A DNA stretch of 64,000 bases from Lachnospiraceae bacterium (GTDB taxonomy: Bacteria > Bacillota > Clostridia > Lachnospirales > Lachnospiraceae): contig CP107199.1 in the NCBI GenBank assembly GCA_025758065.1, positions 2,949,501-3,013,500 on the forward strand. The letters are read 5' to 3'. The notes under the pieces are model-generated. The model was not told the origin of the DNA, did no database searches, and saw only the letters and a program-made list of their open reading frames with translations. Shown here piece after piece: positions 17,396 through 24,838 of the stretch. Numbering within the stretch: position 1 is the first letter of the stretch; the number at the start of each line of letters is the position of its first letter. The position numbers were made by a program, and so were the translations under genes.

Positions 17396-18286
17396 ATGGC
17401 AGTTTTCCGCGTGGAGAGAAACACAGGATATACGGTTATGAGCAACCACCATTTACGCAACAAAGAACTTTCCCTAAAGGCAAAAGGGCTGTTATCGCAA
17501 ATGCTGTCCTTGCCGGAGGATTGGGACTATACCCTTGCGGGACTGTCCTATATCAACCGGGAAAAAATCGACGCTATCCGCGAAGCTGTCCGGGAGCTTG
17601 AAAGAGCCGGATATATTCAGCGTTCAAGGGAGCGCGACGAGAAAGGACGCTTGCGGGGAACTGATTACATCATCTATGAGCAGCCGCCTAACTTGGATTT
17701 ACCTACATTGGAAAATCCAACATTGGAAAATCCTACGCAGGAAAAACCTACGTTGGAAAATCCAATGCAATTAAATAAAGATATACAAAAGACTGACTTA
17801 CCAAAAAAAGAAAAATCAAATACGGATTTATCAAGTAACCATTCCATTCCTATCCTTTCCCCTAACCCCTCTCCTTTGAGGGAAGAAACGGCAGAGCCGG
17901 AACGGAAAGGAACGGAAGCGGCAGACGCATACAGCGTGTATGAGGAAATCATCAAGGACAATATCGAGTATGAGCATTTTATCAAGCATACCAACATTGA
18001 CAGGGAACGCTTGGACGAGATTGTGTCCCTTATCCTTGAAACTGTCTGCACCAAACGAAAGACAATTCGTATCGCCGGGGACGATTATCCGGCAGAGCTT
18101 GTCAAAGCAAAGTTTATGAAGCTGAACAGCAGCCACATTGAATTTGTCTTTGACTGCATGAAAGAGAACACCACGAAAATCCGTAACATCAAGCAATATC
18201 TGAAAGCGGTACTTTTCAACGCGCCCAACACCATTGACAGCTATTACACCGCCCTTGTCAACCACGATATGTACGGCGGCTATTAA
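17396..18286 (+). CDS. Replication-initiator-like winged-helix protein (DUF6017-type)
   Basis: A 296-residue protein common at the left end of Tn1549-like elements. Residues 1-95 form a RepA_N-like winged helix (MAVFRVERNTGYTVMSNHHL, LKAKGLLSQMLSLPEDWDY, AVRELERAGYI). Residues about 104-123 are a tandem TLENP-type repeat, followed by a Ser/Pro/Thr-rich linker. The C-terminal half (YSVYEEIIKDNIEYEHF onward) resembles DUF6017. Possible roles are replication of the excised element or transcription control. The ribosome site is AAAGGAG. Confidence 0.75.
   Translation: MAVFRVERNTGYTVMSNHHLRNKELSLKAKGLLSQMLSLPEDWDYTLAGLSYINREKIDAIREAVRELERAGYIQRSRERDEKGRLRGTDYIIYEQPPNLDLPTLENPTLENPTQEKPTLENPMQLNKDIQKTDLPKKEKSNTDLSSNHSIPILSPNPSPLREETAEPERKGTEAADAYSVYEEIIKDNIEYEHFIKHTNIDRERLDEIVSLILETVCTKRKTIRIAGDDYPAELVKAKFMKLNSSHIEFVFDCMKENTTKIRNIKQYLKAVLFNAPNTIDSYYTALVNHDMYGGY
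17705..17764 (+). repeat. Four 15-bp tandem repeats inside the initiator gene
   Basis: Units of ACATTGGAAAATCCA and variants encode TLENP, TLENP, TQEKP, TLENP. Length is a multiple of three, so copy-number change would keep the frame and alter only linker length. Confidence 0.8.
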
Positions 18287-18305
18287 AAAACAGGAGGATT
18301 TTAAT

Positions 18306-18524
18306 ATGACACAGAAAACAGGAGCTTTGATTTTTGATGAAACGGCAGACCGTTACGACATTCGCTTTGACCTTAACGACTACTACGGAGGATTGCATTG
18401 TGGGGATTGCCTTGAAGTGTTTGTACGCGGCAAATGGAAGCCGACCCGCATGGAGTACGGGGACAACTGGTATCTTGTCGGTGTGAGGGCTTCGGATTTG
18501 AACGGGCTGCGGGTGCGTATCTAA
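18306..18524 (+). CDS. DUF5348-type small protein
   Basis: A 72-residue protein (MTQKTGALIFDETADRYDIRF, then LHCGDCLEVFVRGKW and TRMEYGDNWYLVG) of a kind found in Clostridia conjugative elements. ATG 18306 follows AGGAGGATTTTA. It sits 19 bp after the initiator gene and before pcfB. Function unknown; the compact beta-rich pattern and element context suggest an accessory transfer or regulatory role. Confidence 0.7.
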   Translation: MTQKTGALIFDETADRYDIRFDLNDYYGGLHCGDCLEVFVRGKWKPTRMEYGDNWYLVGVRASDLNGLRVRI

Positions 18525-18606
18525 AGGCGGCATGAAAAATGTACGCCTTATTTTTATGCCCCGAAGCGGCACACCACCCTAACCAAACTATGAAAGGAGG
18601 GATTTC

Positions 18607-19083
18607 ATGCAAGATGAAGTCAATGAAAAAGTCGTGTCTTTAGCAATCAAAACATCTAAGCTGACCGCCGAAGTGCTGCAAAAGGCTATGAAAGCCCTGC
18701 TTGCCAAAGGCAAAGGGCAGCTAACCAAAGCCCCGCATGGGAAAATCACTATGCGGCAGCTTATGAAGCAGGGAGAAAAGGTTTCCAACATTGAGATTAC
18801 CGACCAAAATATCAAAGCCTTTGACCCTATCGCAAGGAAAAGCGGGCTTGATTACAACGTCAAGAAGATTGAGAACGGCAAGCCGCCGACCTATCTTGTG
18901 TCTTTTAAGGGCAAGGATATTGACGTTATGACCGAAGCGTTCCGGGAATTTACCGCAAAGAAATTAGGCAGGGATAAAAAGCCCTCTATCCGCAAGCTGC
19001 TTTCCACTCTGAAAGACAAGGCGGCAGCTCTGAACGCACAGAAGGACAAAGTGAAGAAAAAGGACAGGGAGGTATCGCTATGA
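18607..19083 (+). CDS. pcfB: PcfB family conjugation accessory protein (DUF3801)
   Basis: The 158-residue protein resembles PcfB: an N-terminal helical region (VNEKVVSLAIKTSKLTAEVLQ), a lysine-rich basic stretch, then GLDYNVKKIENGKPPTYLVSFKGKD-like strands and a lysine-rich C-terminus. PcfB is an accessory of the coupling protein/relaxosome in pCF10-type and Tn1549-type systems. Strong ribosome site AAAGGAGG. The stop overlaps the start of the coupling-protein gene by four bases, so they are coupled. Confidence 0.78.
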   Translation: MQDEVNEKVVSLAIKTSKLTAEVLQKAMKALLAKGKGQLTKAPHGKITMRQLMKQGEKVSNIEITDQNIKAFDPIARKSGLDYNVKKIENGKPPTYLVSFKGKDIDVMTEAFREFTAKKLGRDKKPSIRKLLSTLKDKAAALNAQKDKVKKKDREVSL

Positions 19084-20867
19084 AGCCGGAACTTAAAAAG
19101 CTGCTTATCCTAAATGCCCCCTATCTGCTCTTTGTCTATCTCTTTGACAAAATCGGACAAGCGGTACGCCTTGCGCCGGGGGCTGACCTTTCCGGCAAGG
19201 TGCTTTCCCTTGCAGACGGCTTTTCCGCTGCCTTTGCAACCCCGCTTCCGAGCCTTGCCCCTATGGATTTGCTTATCGGTATTGTGGGGGCTGTCCTTAT
19301 CCGGCTTATGGTGTACTTCAAAGGCAAGAACGCGAAGAAATACCGAAAAGGTATCGAATACGGTTCAGCCCGTTGGGGCAACGCCGAAGATATAAAGCCC
19401 TATACCGACCCGGTATTTCAAAATAACGTGCTTCTGACACAGACGGAACGGCTTACCATGAACAGCCGCCCGAAGCAGCCGAAGTATGCAAGGAATAAAA
19501 ATATCCTTGTTATCGGGGGAAGCGGCAGCGGCAAGACGAGATTTTTTGTGAAGCCCAACTTAATGCAAATGCACTCAAGCTACGTTGTAACTGACCCGAA
19601 AGGTACGGTTTTAGTCGAGTGTGGGAAGCTCTTACAGCGCGGCGGGTATCGGATAAAGGTGCTGAACACGATAAATTTTAAGAAATCCATGCGTTATAAT
19701 CCCTTTGCCTATATCCGCAGCGAAAAAGACATTTTGAAACTGGTAAATACCTTGATTGCCAACACCAAAGGGGACGGGGAAAAAGCCGGGGAGGATTTTT
19801 GGGTAAAATCGGAACGGCTCTTTTACTGCGCCCTTATCGGCTACATTTGGTACGAAGCCCCGGAGGAAGAAAAGAACTTCACGACGCTGCTTGAAATGAT
19901 AAATGCCAGTGAAGCCCGCGAGGACGACCCGGAATTTCAGTCCCCCGTTGACCTCATGTTTGAACGGTTGGAGGAAAAAGACCCGGAACACTTTGCCGTC
20001 CGGCAGTACAAGAAATTCCTGTTATCTGCGGGAAAGACACGAAGCTCTATTCTCATTTCCTGCGGTGCGCGGCTTGCCCCTTTTGACATTAAGGAGCTGC
20101 GCGACCTTATGGAAACCGACGAAATGGAGCTTGACACCATAGGCGACCGCAAGACCGCCCTGTTTGTTATCATCAGCGACACCGACGATACTTTTAACTT
20201 TGTCGTGAGTATTCTTTACACGCAGCTTTTCAATCTGCTTTGCGACAAGGCAGATGATGAATACGGCGGCAGGCTGCCCGTCCATGTGCGCTGTCTGTTA
20301 GACGAGTTTGCAAATATCGGGCAGATACCGAAGTTTGAAAAGCTCATAGCCACCATACGAAGCCGGGAAATCTCCGCGTCGATTATCTTACAGTCGCAAA
20401 GCCAGTTAAAGGCAATCTATAAGGACAACGCCGATACCATAGTCGGCAACTGCGACACCACCCTTTTCTTGGGCGGCAAGGAGAAAACCACCCTCAAAGA
20501 AATGTCGGAAATCTTGGGGAAAGAAACCATTGACAGCTTCAACACTTCCGAGAACCGGGGGCGCGAGGTATCGCATGGGCTGAACTATCAGAAGTTAGGC
20601 AAGCAGCTTATGACGGAAGATGAAATAGCGGTTATGGACGGCGGGAAATGTATTTTACAGCTACGAGGGGTGCGCCCGTTCTTCTCTGATAAGTACGACA
20701 TTACAAAGCACCCCAACTATAAATATCTTTCCGACTATGACAAGAAAAATACTTTTGATATGGAAAAGCATTTAAGGCGCAGACCCGCCCTTGTGAAGCC
20801 GGACGAAGTATTTGACTACTACGAAATCAGCGAAAGCGATTTGCAGGAGGACACCGACCATGAATAG
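19080..20867 (+). CDS. VirD4/TcpA-type coupling protein (CD1115 family)
   Basis: A 595-residue type IV coupling ATPase that would bring the relaxase-DNA complex to a mating channel. Two N-terminal membrane segments (about residues 12-30 and 60-80) precede the motor domain, with Walker A in IGGSGSGKTRFF, Walker B-like VRCLLDEFANIGQ and the Q-rich ILQSQSQLKAIY motif. Length is normal and the frame intact. The channel genes it would serve are missing from the element, so it must use another element's channel, or is a relic. The next gene overlaps its end by 8 bp. Confidence 0.92.
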   Translation: MKPELKKLLILNAPYLLFVYLFDKIGQAVRLAPGADLSGKVLSLADGFSAAFATPLPSLAPMDLLIGIVGAVLIRLMVYFKGKNAKKYRKGIEYGSARWGNAEDIKPYTDPVFQNNVLLTQTERLTMNSRPKQPKYARNKNILVIGGSGSGKTRFFVKPNLMQMHSSYVVTDPKGTVLVECGKLLQRGGYRIKVLNTINFKKSMRYNPFAYIRSEKDILKLVNTLIANTKGDGEKAGEDFWVKSERLFYCALIGYIWYEAPEEEKNFTTLLEMINASEAREDDPEFQSPVDLMFERLEEKDPEHFAVRQYKKFLLSAGKTRSSILISCGARLAPFDIKELRDLMETDEMELDTIGDRKTALFVIISDTDDTFNFVVSILYTQLFNLLCDKADDEYGGRLPVHVRCLLDEFANIGQIPKFEKLIATIRSREISASIILQSQSQLKAIYKDNADTIVGNCDTTLFLGGKEKTTLKEMSEILGKETIDSFNTSENRGREVSHGLNYQKLGKQLMTEDEIAVMDGGKCILQLRGVRPFFSDKYDITKHPNYKYLSDYDKKNTFDMEKHLRRRPALVKPDEVFDYYEISESDLQEDTDHE

Positions 20868-21028
20868 ACGTATCAGAAAGAAAAAGGACAAGAAAATCAC
20901 AGAAGCCATAAACGGGCTTGTTTCGATTGCTGAACGACGGGAACAGCAGCGGCAGGCTGCTATCCGGCAGTTTGTGAAACTGATGTTGTCAAGATTGGTT
21001 GACACATTTTTCTCAAGGACATCATGGA

Positions 21029-21937
21029 CTATGCTGCTATACGCAGAGAATCATAGTATCTCTGTCGCTTGAGCATGGGAGGAAGACCACCATTGGTGGT
21101 GCAAATCCTCCGATTGTTCCAATAACTGATAAAGTATCTCCAGATTAGAGACTTCAGTTCGGACACAGTCAGGTTTTCACTGTTGTATCGGTCATACAAT
21201 AATTCTGTCTTTAGACGCGCCCACATGCTTTCACAACGGGCATTGTCATGGCATCGACCACCGGCACTGTTCATACTTTGGATGATTTCATATTTTCTCA
21301 GGGTGCTGCGGTAAAGCTCACTGGTATATTGGCTACCTCGATCGGAGTGAAGCACTGCTCCTTGAATTTCAGGATATGCGATAAAAGCGTTTTCTACCGT
21401 ATGCTGGCAAAGCGTTGCCTTCATCGTGGTTTCCATTGCCAGCCCCAGTACTGCTGAATCAAAACAATCGAAGATTGCCGAAACATAGAGTTTTCCATCT
21501 TTTGCTTTGATTTCGGTGATATCTGTCACGCATTTTTCAAGAGGCTTTTCTGATGTGAAATTTCTCTTAAGAAGATCATCCGATTTACGAGCCTCACGGT
21601 CTGCTTTCGTAATTCCTTTCGGATTACGCTTAGGACGATGACTGAGACCGATTTTTTCCATGACTCTATAAACGGTACGCTCACTGGGGATAGGAATGCC
21701 ATCAGGTCGTTTAAGAGTTAATGCCTGGAACATACGTACACGTCCATAGGTGTCGTTGCAGACATCCTCAGCATGGATTTCAAGCATGGTATCTGCAAGC
21801 GTCTGGTATTTCCACGGACGGTCTTTTACGGACAGATATTTATAAAATCCCTGGCGGCTCACATGTAACATACGACAGTAAAAAGCCAGTTTTCCCTTGA
21901 TGGTGCTATCGTCAGTCTTAATCGCAATGAATTTCAT
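21029..21937 (-). CDS. IS3-family transposase OrfB (DDE integrase)
   Basis: A 302-residue protein with the rve-type catalytic core: first Asp in CVTDITEIKAKDG, second in VLHSDRGSQYTS, and Glu in NARCESMWARLKTE, with the usual spacing. The N-terminal part (FYCRMLHVSRQGFYKYL, then YGRVRMFQAL) is the HTH_21-like region. ATG 21937 overlaps the orfA stop in an ATGA arrangement, so it could be made by coupled restart or by fusion through -1 frameshifting. All three catalytic residues are present, so the enzyme may be active. Confidence 0.92.
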   Translation of the reverse strand: MKFIAIKTDDSTIKGKLAFYCRMLHVSRQGFYKYLSVKDRPWKYQTLADTMLEIHAEDVCNDTYGRVRMFQALTLKRPDGIPIPSERTVYRVMEKIGLSHRPKRNPKGITKADREARKSDDLLKRNFTSEKPLEKCVTDITEIKAKDGKLYVSAIFDCFDSAVLGLAMETTMKATLCQHTVENAFIAYPEIQGAVLHSDRGSQYTSELYRSTLRKYEIIQSMNSAGGRCHDNARCESMWARLKTELLYDRYNSENLTVSELKSLIWRYFISYWNNRRICTTNGGLPPMLKRQRYYDSLRIAA

Positions 21938-22275
21938 TCTTTCGGTCTTAGAGACTTCCGACGGCTCGCTGCGAAAAAAGCGCTGGCTTCTTCCAGAAAC
22001 TCGTTTTCTTCTTTCAGACGACGAATTTCTTTATCCTGATCTTTCACGCGTTTTCGAAGCATGGTTAATTCCTCCGCAAGGCTCATGGCAGATTCTGGAG
22101 TATGGGCACCTTCTCCAATATCCAGTTGTCCGGTTCTTACGGCTTTAAGCCAGGTATGGATAGTCCCTTCAGGAATTCCTAATTCTTTAGCGGCTTTCGC
22201 ACCACCGATTTCTTTTGCAAGCTTAACTGCCTGCACTTTGTATTCATGATCGTACTTACGTTGACTTCGTGCCAT
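21934..22275 (-). CDS. IS3-family OrfA, HTH protein
   Basis: A 113-residue protein: MARSQRKYDHEYKVQAVKLA, a helix-turn-helix (AAKELGIPEGTIHTWLKA), then a leucine-zipper-like coiled coil (LTMLRKRVKDQDKEIRRLKE). It binds the IS ends and pairs with OrfB. ATG at 22273-22275 is chosen over upstream frame because GGAGGTGCCC lies just before it on the minus strand. Confidence 0.9.
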   Translation of the reverse strand: MARSQRKYDHEYKVQAVKLAKEIGGAKAAKELGIPEGTIHTWLKAVRTGQLDIGEGAHTPESAMSLAEELTMLRKRVKDQDKEIRRLKEENEFLEEASAFFAASRRKSLRPKE

Positions 22276-22526
22276 AGTTGGGCACCTCCTTATTCTCTTG
22301 ATTATACTATGAAATCCTTGAGAATAGGCTGTCAACTTTATTTATACACCATCAAACGGTGTGAAGCCCTGTATGAGCAGCAGCGAAAAGAAAGGAGGAA
22401 TTGACGCAGTAACAAAGAAAAAGACAACTTGCATGATACGCGCCCCTACAAAAATTCCTATCGCCCACACTGACAACTGAATACCGCCGCGCAGCAGACA
22501 TTTAGGCAGCGCGGGGACTTATGACC

Positions 22527-22557
22527 GCGGCAGTTTGAAAACTGACCGCCGTTTTTT
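22527..22557 (+). terminator. Hairpin before the Maff2 gene
   Basis: GCGGCAGTTT pairs with AAACTGACCGC (one bulge), followed by CGTTTTTT. It could be a terminator or attenuator between the coupling-protein block and the lost channel genes. GCCGCATTTGCGGC just downstream forms a second small hairpin before the ribosome site. Confidence 0.6.
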
Positions 22558-22602
22558 ATGCCCTTTTACGGGCAAGCCGCATTTGCGGCAGAAAGGAGTT
22601 TT

Positions 22603-22743
22603 ATGGAATTTTTCAACAGCGCAATCGGCGTATTACAGACTTTGGTTATCGCTCTTGGAGCAGGACTTGGCATTTGGGGCGTTATCAATCTCTTGGAGGG
22701 CTACGGAAATGATAATCCGGGCGCAAATGCTCATGTGCGGTAA
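22603..22743 (+). pseudogene. Maff2-family protein, truncated
   Basis: ATG 22603 follows AAAGGAG. The 46 residues (EFFNSAIGVLQTLVIALGAG, then WGVINLLEGYGNDNPG) match the first two-thirds of Maff2 proteins, small hydrophobic proteins next to the VirB6-like gene in Tn1549-like transfer operons. Intact members continue for about 25-30 residues with a second membrane helix. Here the frame changes to ANAHVR and stops. The sequence after 22743 becomes AT-rich and unrelated. This marks the left edge of the lost transfer region. Confidence 0.75.
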
Positions 22744-22906
22744 AGTAATAAAAAGATTTAGGTAGCCGCCTTAACTATTCCTAAATAAGATAATATGCAC
22801 AGTATTTTCTCGTAAATAGAAAATAAATTATTGCATTTTACCAATTATTATGTTAAAATGACAATGTAACAAAGAGCTATGTATTTTTAAGGAAAGGGAG
22901 GAACTT

Positions 22907-23212
22907 ATGAATTTAAGAAAATCTATTTTAGCACTTTCAGTAGTAGCTGGAATTGTAGCTGCTCCAATGACTGTATTTGCCGCTCATACTCATAGTTGGG
23001 GTTCTCCCCAGTACTATGGATATGAAGATGAAATGCCTGGTATATATGATGACTGGGATAAATGTGCGACACGTCATGTATATAATTACAAACAATGTTT
23101 AATTTGTGGAGAAGTAAGCATTTATGAAGTTGAGACGATTGAAATGTCTCACAAATGGGTGAATGGTGCATGTGTATATTGCAACAAAGGTTACGCGAAA
23201 GAGATAAATTAA
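22907..23212 (+). CDS. Small secreted protein with two CxxC pairs, unknown function
   Basis: A 101-residue protein with signal peptide (KSILALSVVAGIVAAPM, cleavage near VFAAHT). The mature part is rich in His, Tyr, Asp and Trp, with CLICGE and CVYCNK pairs that could bind a metal or form disulfides; HTHSWG and MSHKW add histidines. The ribosome site is GGGAGGAAC. Base composition is much more AT-rich than the transfer genes, so it has a different origin. Not recognised beyond this; cargo at the junction where the transfer genes were lost. Confidence 0.7.
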   Translation: MNLRKSILALSVVAGIVAAPMTVFAAHTHSWGSPQYYGYEDEMPGIYDDWDKCATRHVYNYKQCLICGEVSIYEVETIEMSHKWVNGACVYCNKGYAKEIN

Positions 23213-23249
23213 CATAGTATCATTACCGGCAAGCTTATAATCAAAAAAT

Positions 23250-23302
23250 AGAAAGCATTGAGAATATTTCAAAATTTCTTGAAAGTACTCTCAGTGCTTT
23301 CT
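23250..23302 (+). terminator. Hairpin after the small secreted gene
   Basis: Fourteen-base stem with one mismatch (23250-23263 with 23289-23302, AGAAAGCATTGAGA type), followed by a weak T-rich run. It lies between two small cargo genes and ends 24 bases before the next start, so it may also affect the next gene. Confidence 0.55.
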
Positions 23303-23326
23303 TTGATAATATGAAAGGAGAAATAA

Positions 23327-23815
23327 ATGCAAAAAAAACAACTTTCTGTATTAGTACTAATTATTTTATGCTTTTTATTAGGATGTAACAGAGAAACACC
23401 AAAAGATGAATCTCAACAAAATTATGAAGATGAATCTAATATTTCTAAAACAAATGGAGAAGAACTTGTAAATATAAACAGTGAATTGTTAGGTTCGACT
23501 CCTTTTGATATCCAAATCGATAAAACAGCATTGCAGACTAGAAAAGAAACAGAAACAGAAGTTACAATAAAGACAAATTTAACAGACTGGGGTTATACTG
23601 TTTCTTCTGAAAAAGGGAAAATATCTGATATAAATAAAAATTCATTCATATATATAGCACCTAAAGATGAGAGGGATGATACTATAAAAATACAATTATC
23701 GGACTATGAAAATGGCATATCATATGAATATACAATTCCACTTATTTTTGCGGGAAACAATGAACATTCTTTAGATAAATTCAAGGAAAATCTTTCAAGA
23801 TTACCTAATAGTTAG
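23327..23815 (+). CDS. Putative lipoprotein, unknown function
   Basis: A 162-residue protein with lipoprotein signal (SVLVLIILCFLLGC; lipid Cys near residue 20), a Glu/Asn/Ser-rich linker, then a beta-rich domain (TPFDIQIDKTALQTRKE, TVSSEKGKISDINKN, YEYTIPLIFAG) resembling an Ig-like/bacterial surface fold in pattern only. The ribosome site is AAAGGAG. AT-rich like its upstream neighbour. Both exported, so the pair may act at the cell surface; no family recognised. Confidence 0.7.
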   Translation: MQKKQLSVLVLIILCFLLGCNRETPKDESQQNYEDESNISKTNGEELVNINSELLGSTPFDIQIDKTALQTRKETETEVTIKTNLTDWGYTVSSEKGKISDINKNSFIYIAPKDERDDTIKIQLSDYENGISYEYTIPLIFAGNNEHSLDKFKENLSRLPNS

Positions 23816-23857
23816 TAAAGAGTCGATAGACTAAAGTACCACCATCCTCTTTTATTT

Positions 23858-23938
23858 CAACTGAATATCCATCCCGCCGCACCGCAGCGGCACATGAAGC
23901 AGTAAATCCGAAAAAGATTTGCTGCTTTTTTTGCGTCC
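23858..23938 (+). repeat. Repeat unit upstream of MobC/MobP module (copy 1)
   Basis: Matches 35740-35818 along about 80 bp: CAACTNAATA, CCCGCCGC, CAGCGGCACAT, then a hairpin (AGCAGTAAATC with GATTTGCTGCT) and seven T. Both copies lie upstream of a relaxase module. The T-run hairpin could be a terminator; the GC-rich part before it may be a relaxosome site. Confidence 0.65.
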
Positions 23939-24442
23939 ATTTTTGGCAAATTTCCAAAAGTTCCGTATTAGACAGTGAAACCAAAAAAGGCTGCCATTTT
24001 TTTCAGACAGCGGGCAAAACGCAGCTTCCGAAACGCCTTATTGTCGGGAAAGACCGAGCCGCCGGAAAAGTTCTTGCCGGAAAGTCCGTCCATTCTGCTC
24101 TTTTGTGGTTTGTAGGGAGTAAGGGAAAAACGCCAGCCCGCAGCCTTTTATAAAAAAAGCTGGTTATAGATTTTCTGAAAAAGTGGCAGTAGCAAGTGAA
24201 CGGCAGGCCGGCAGTTTCTTAGAGCAAGATTCTACCGAGGTGCCAAAATTCGCTTATCGCTCATTTTGCCCCTGCGGGAATCTTGTTGGGGAGTGCCTTC
24301 CCCAAACCCTGCTTATGCGGCTTGCGCCGCTGAAAAACCCCTCAAAATATTTTTCGGATTTTTCAAAAACAGTTCCGCTTCACACCCTGTTTTTCTCCTA
24401 TTAGTGAGAGGACACCACGCACAGAAAGGAGGTCAACCACCT
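23939..24442. other. Non-coding region before mobC, holding a candidate oriT
   Basis: About 500 bp with no supported gene. It contains several short palindromes, the oriT-like site at 24286-24316, and the start region AGAAAGGAGGTCAACC for mobC. The length and position fit a relaxosome assembly region. Confidence 0.5.
24286..24316 (+). other. Candidate oriT of the MobP-type relaxase
   Basis: A perfect inverted repeat TTGGGGA-GTGCCT-TCCCCAA (24286-24305) is followed directly by ACCCTGC and TTATGC. A hairpin followed within a few bases by a CCTG-C motif is the layout of MobP oriT sites (nick in YATCCTG/Y). It lies 127 bp before mobC and upstream of the relaxase gene. Confidence 0.5.
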
Positions 24443-24838
24443 ATGAAACGATACAACACGCCGCACCGCAGCCGGGTAGTCAAAACACGCATGACCGAGG
24501 AAGAATACGCCGAGTTTGCCCAGCGGCTTTCTGCTTACCACATGAGCCAAGCCGAGTTTATCCGGCAAGCCATAACCGGGGCAGCCATACGCCCCATCAT
24601 AACCGTTTCCCCCATCAATGACGAGCTGCTTGCCGCTGTCGGGAAGCTGACCGCCGAATACGGGAGGATCGGCGGCAACTTAAACCAGATAGCCCGGACG
24701 CTGAACGAGTGGCACAGTCCCTATCCGCAGCTTGCCGGGGAGGTACGGGCGGCGGTTTCCGACCTTGCTGCCCTAAAGTTTGAAGTCTTGCAGAAAGTGG
24801 GTGACGCTGTTGGCAACATTCAAACATATCAGCTCTAA
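24443..24838 (+). CDS. mobC: MobC-type relaxosome accessory protein
   Basis: The 131-residue protein has an N-terminal ribbon-helix-helix (SRVVKTRMTEEEYAEFAQRL, then SQAEFIRQAI) and a helical C-terminus with GGNLNQIARTLNEW, the motif of the MobC family. MobC binds the oriT and helps the relaxase melt it. ATG 24443 follows AAAGGAGGTCAACC. The relaxase frame begins inside its 3' end, so the two are coupled. Confidence 0.87.
   Translation: MKRYNTPHRSRVVKTRMTEEEYAEFAQRLSAYHMSQAEFIRQAITGAAIRPIITVSPINDELLAAVGKLTAEYGRIGGNLNQIARTLNEWHSPYPQLAGEVRAAVSDLAALKFEVLQKVGDAVGNIQTYQL

Larger units (their letters stand above)
20998..22336 (-). mobile_element. IS3-family insertion sequence
   Basis: About 1339 bp with imperfect terminal inverted repeats (GTTGACA then TTCTCAAGGA at each end; about 23 of 30 positions match). 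It carries overlapping orfA and orfB on the minus strand. A short direct target repeat is not evident, so the insertion may be old or the flank rearranged. Codon and base composition differ from the GC-rich neighbouring genes. Confidence 0.85.
20860..22404 (+). pseudogene. Small element gene split by an IS3-family insertion
   Basis: ATG 20860 opens a basic, lysine/glutamine-rich protein (MNRRIRKKKDKKITEAINGL, then ERREQQRQAAIRQF) that runs into the IS at about 20998. After the IS, a frame reading IKRCEALYEQQRKERRN stops at 22402-22404 and looks like its natural C-terminus. The reconstructed protein would be about 65-75 residues. It normally lies between the coupling-protein and Maff2 genes; function unknown. 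Continuity of the two parts is inferred; no clear target duplication was found. Confidence 0.55.
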
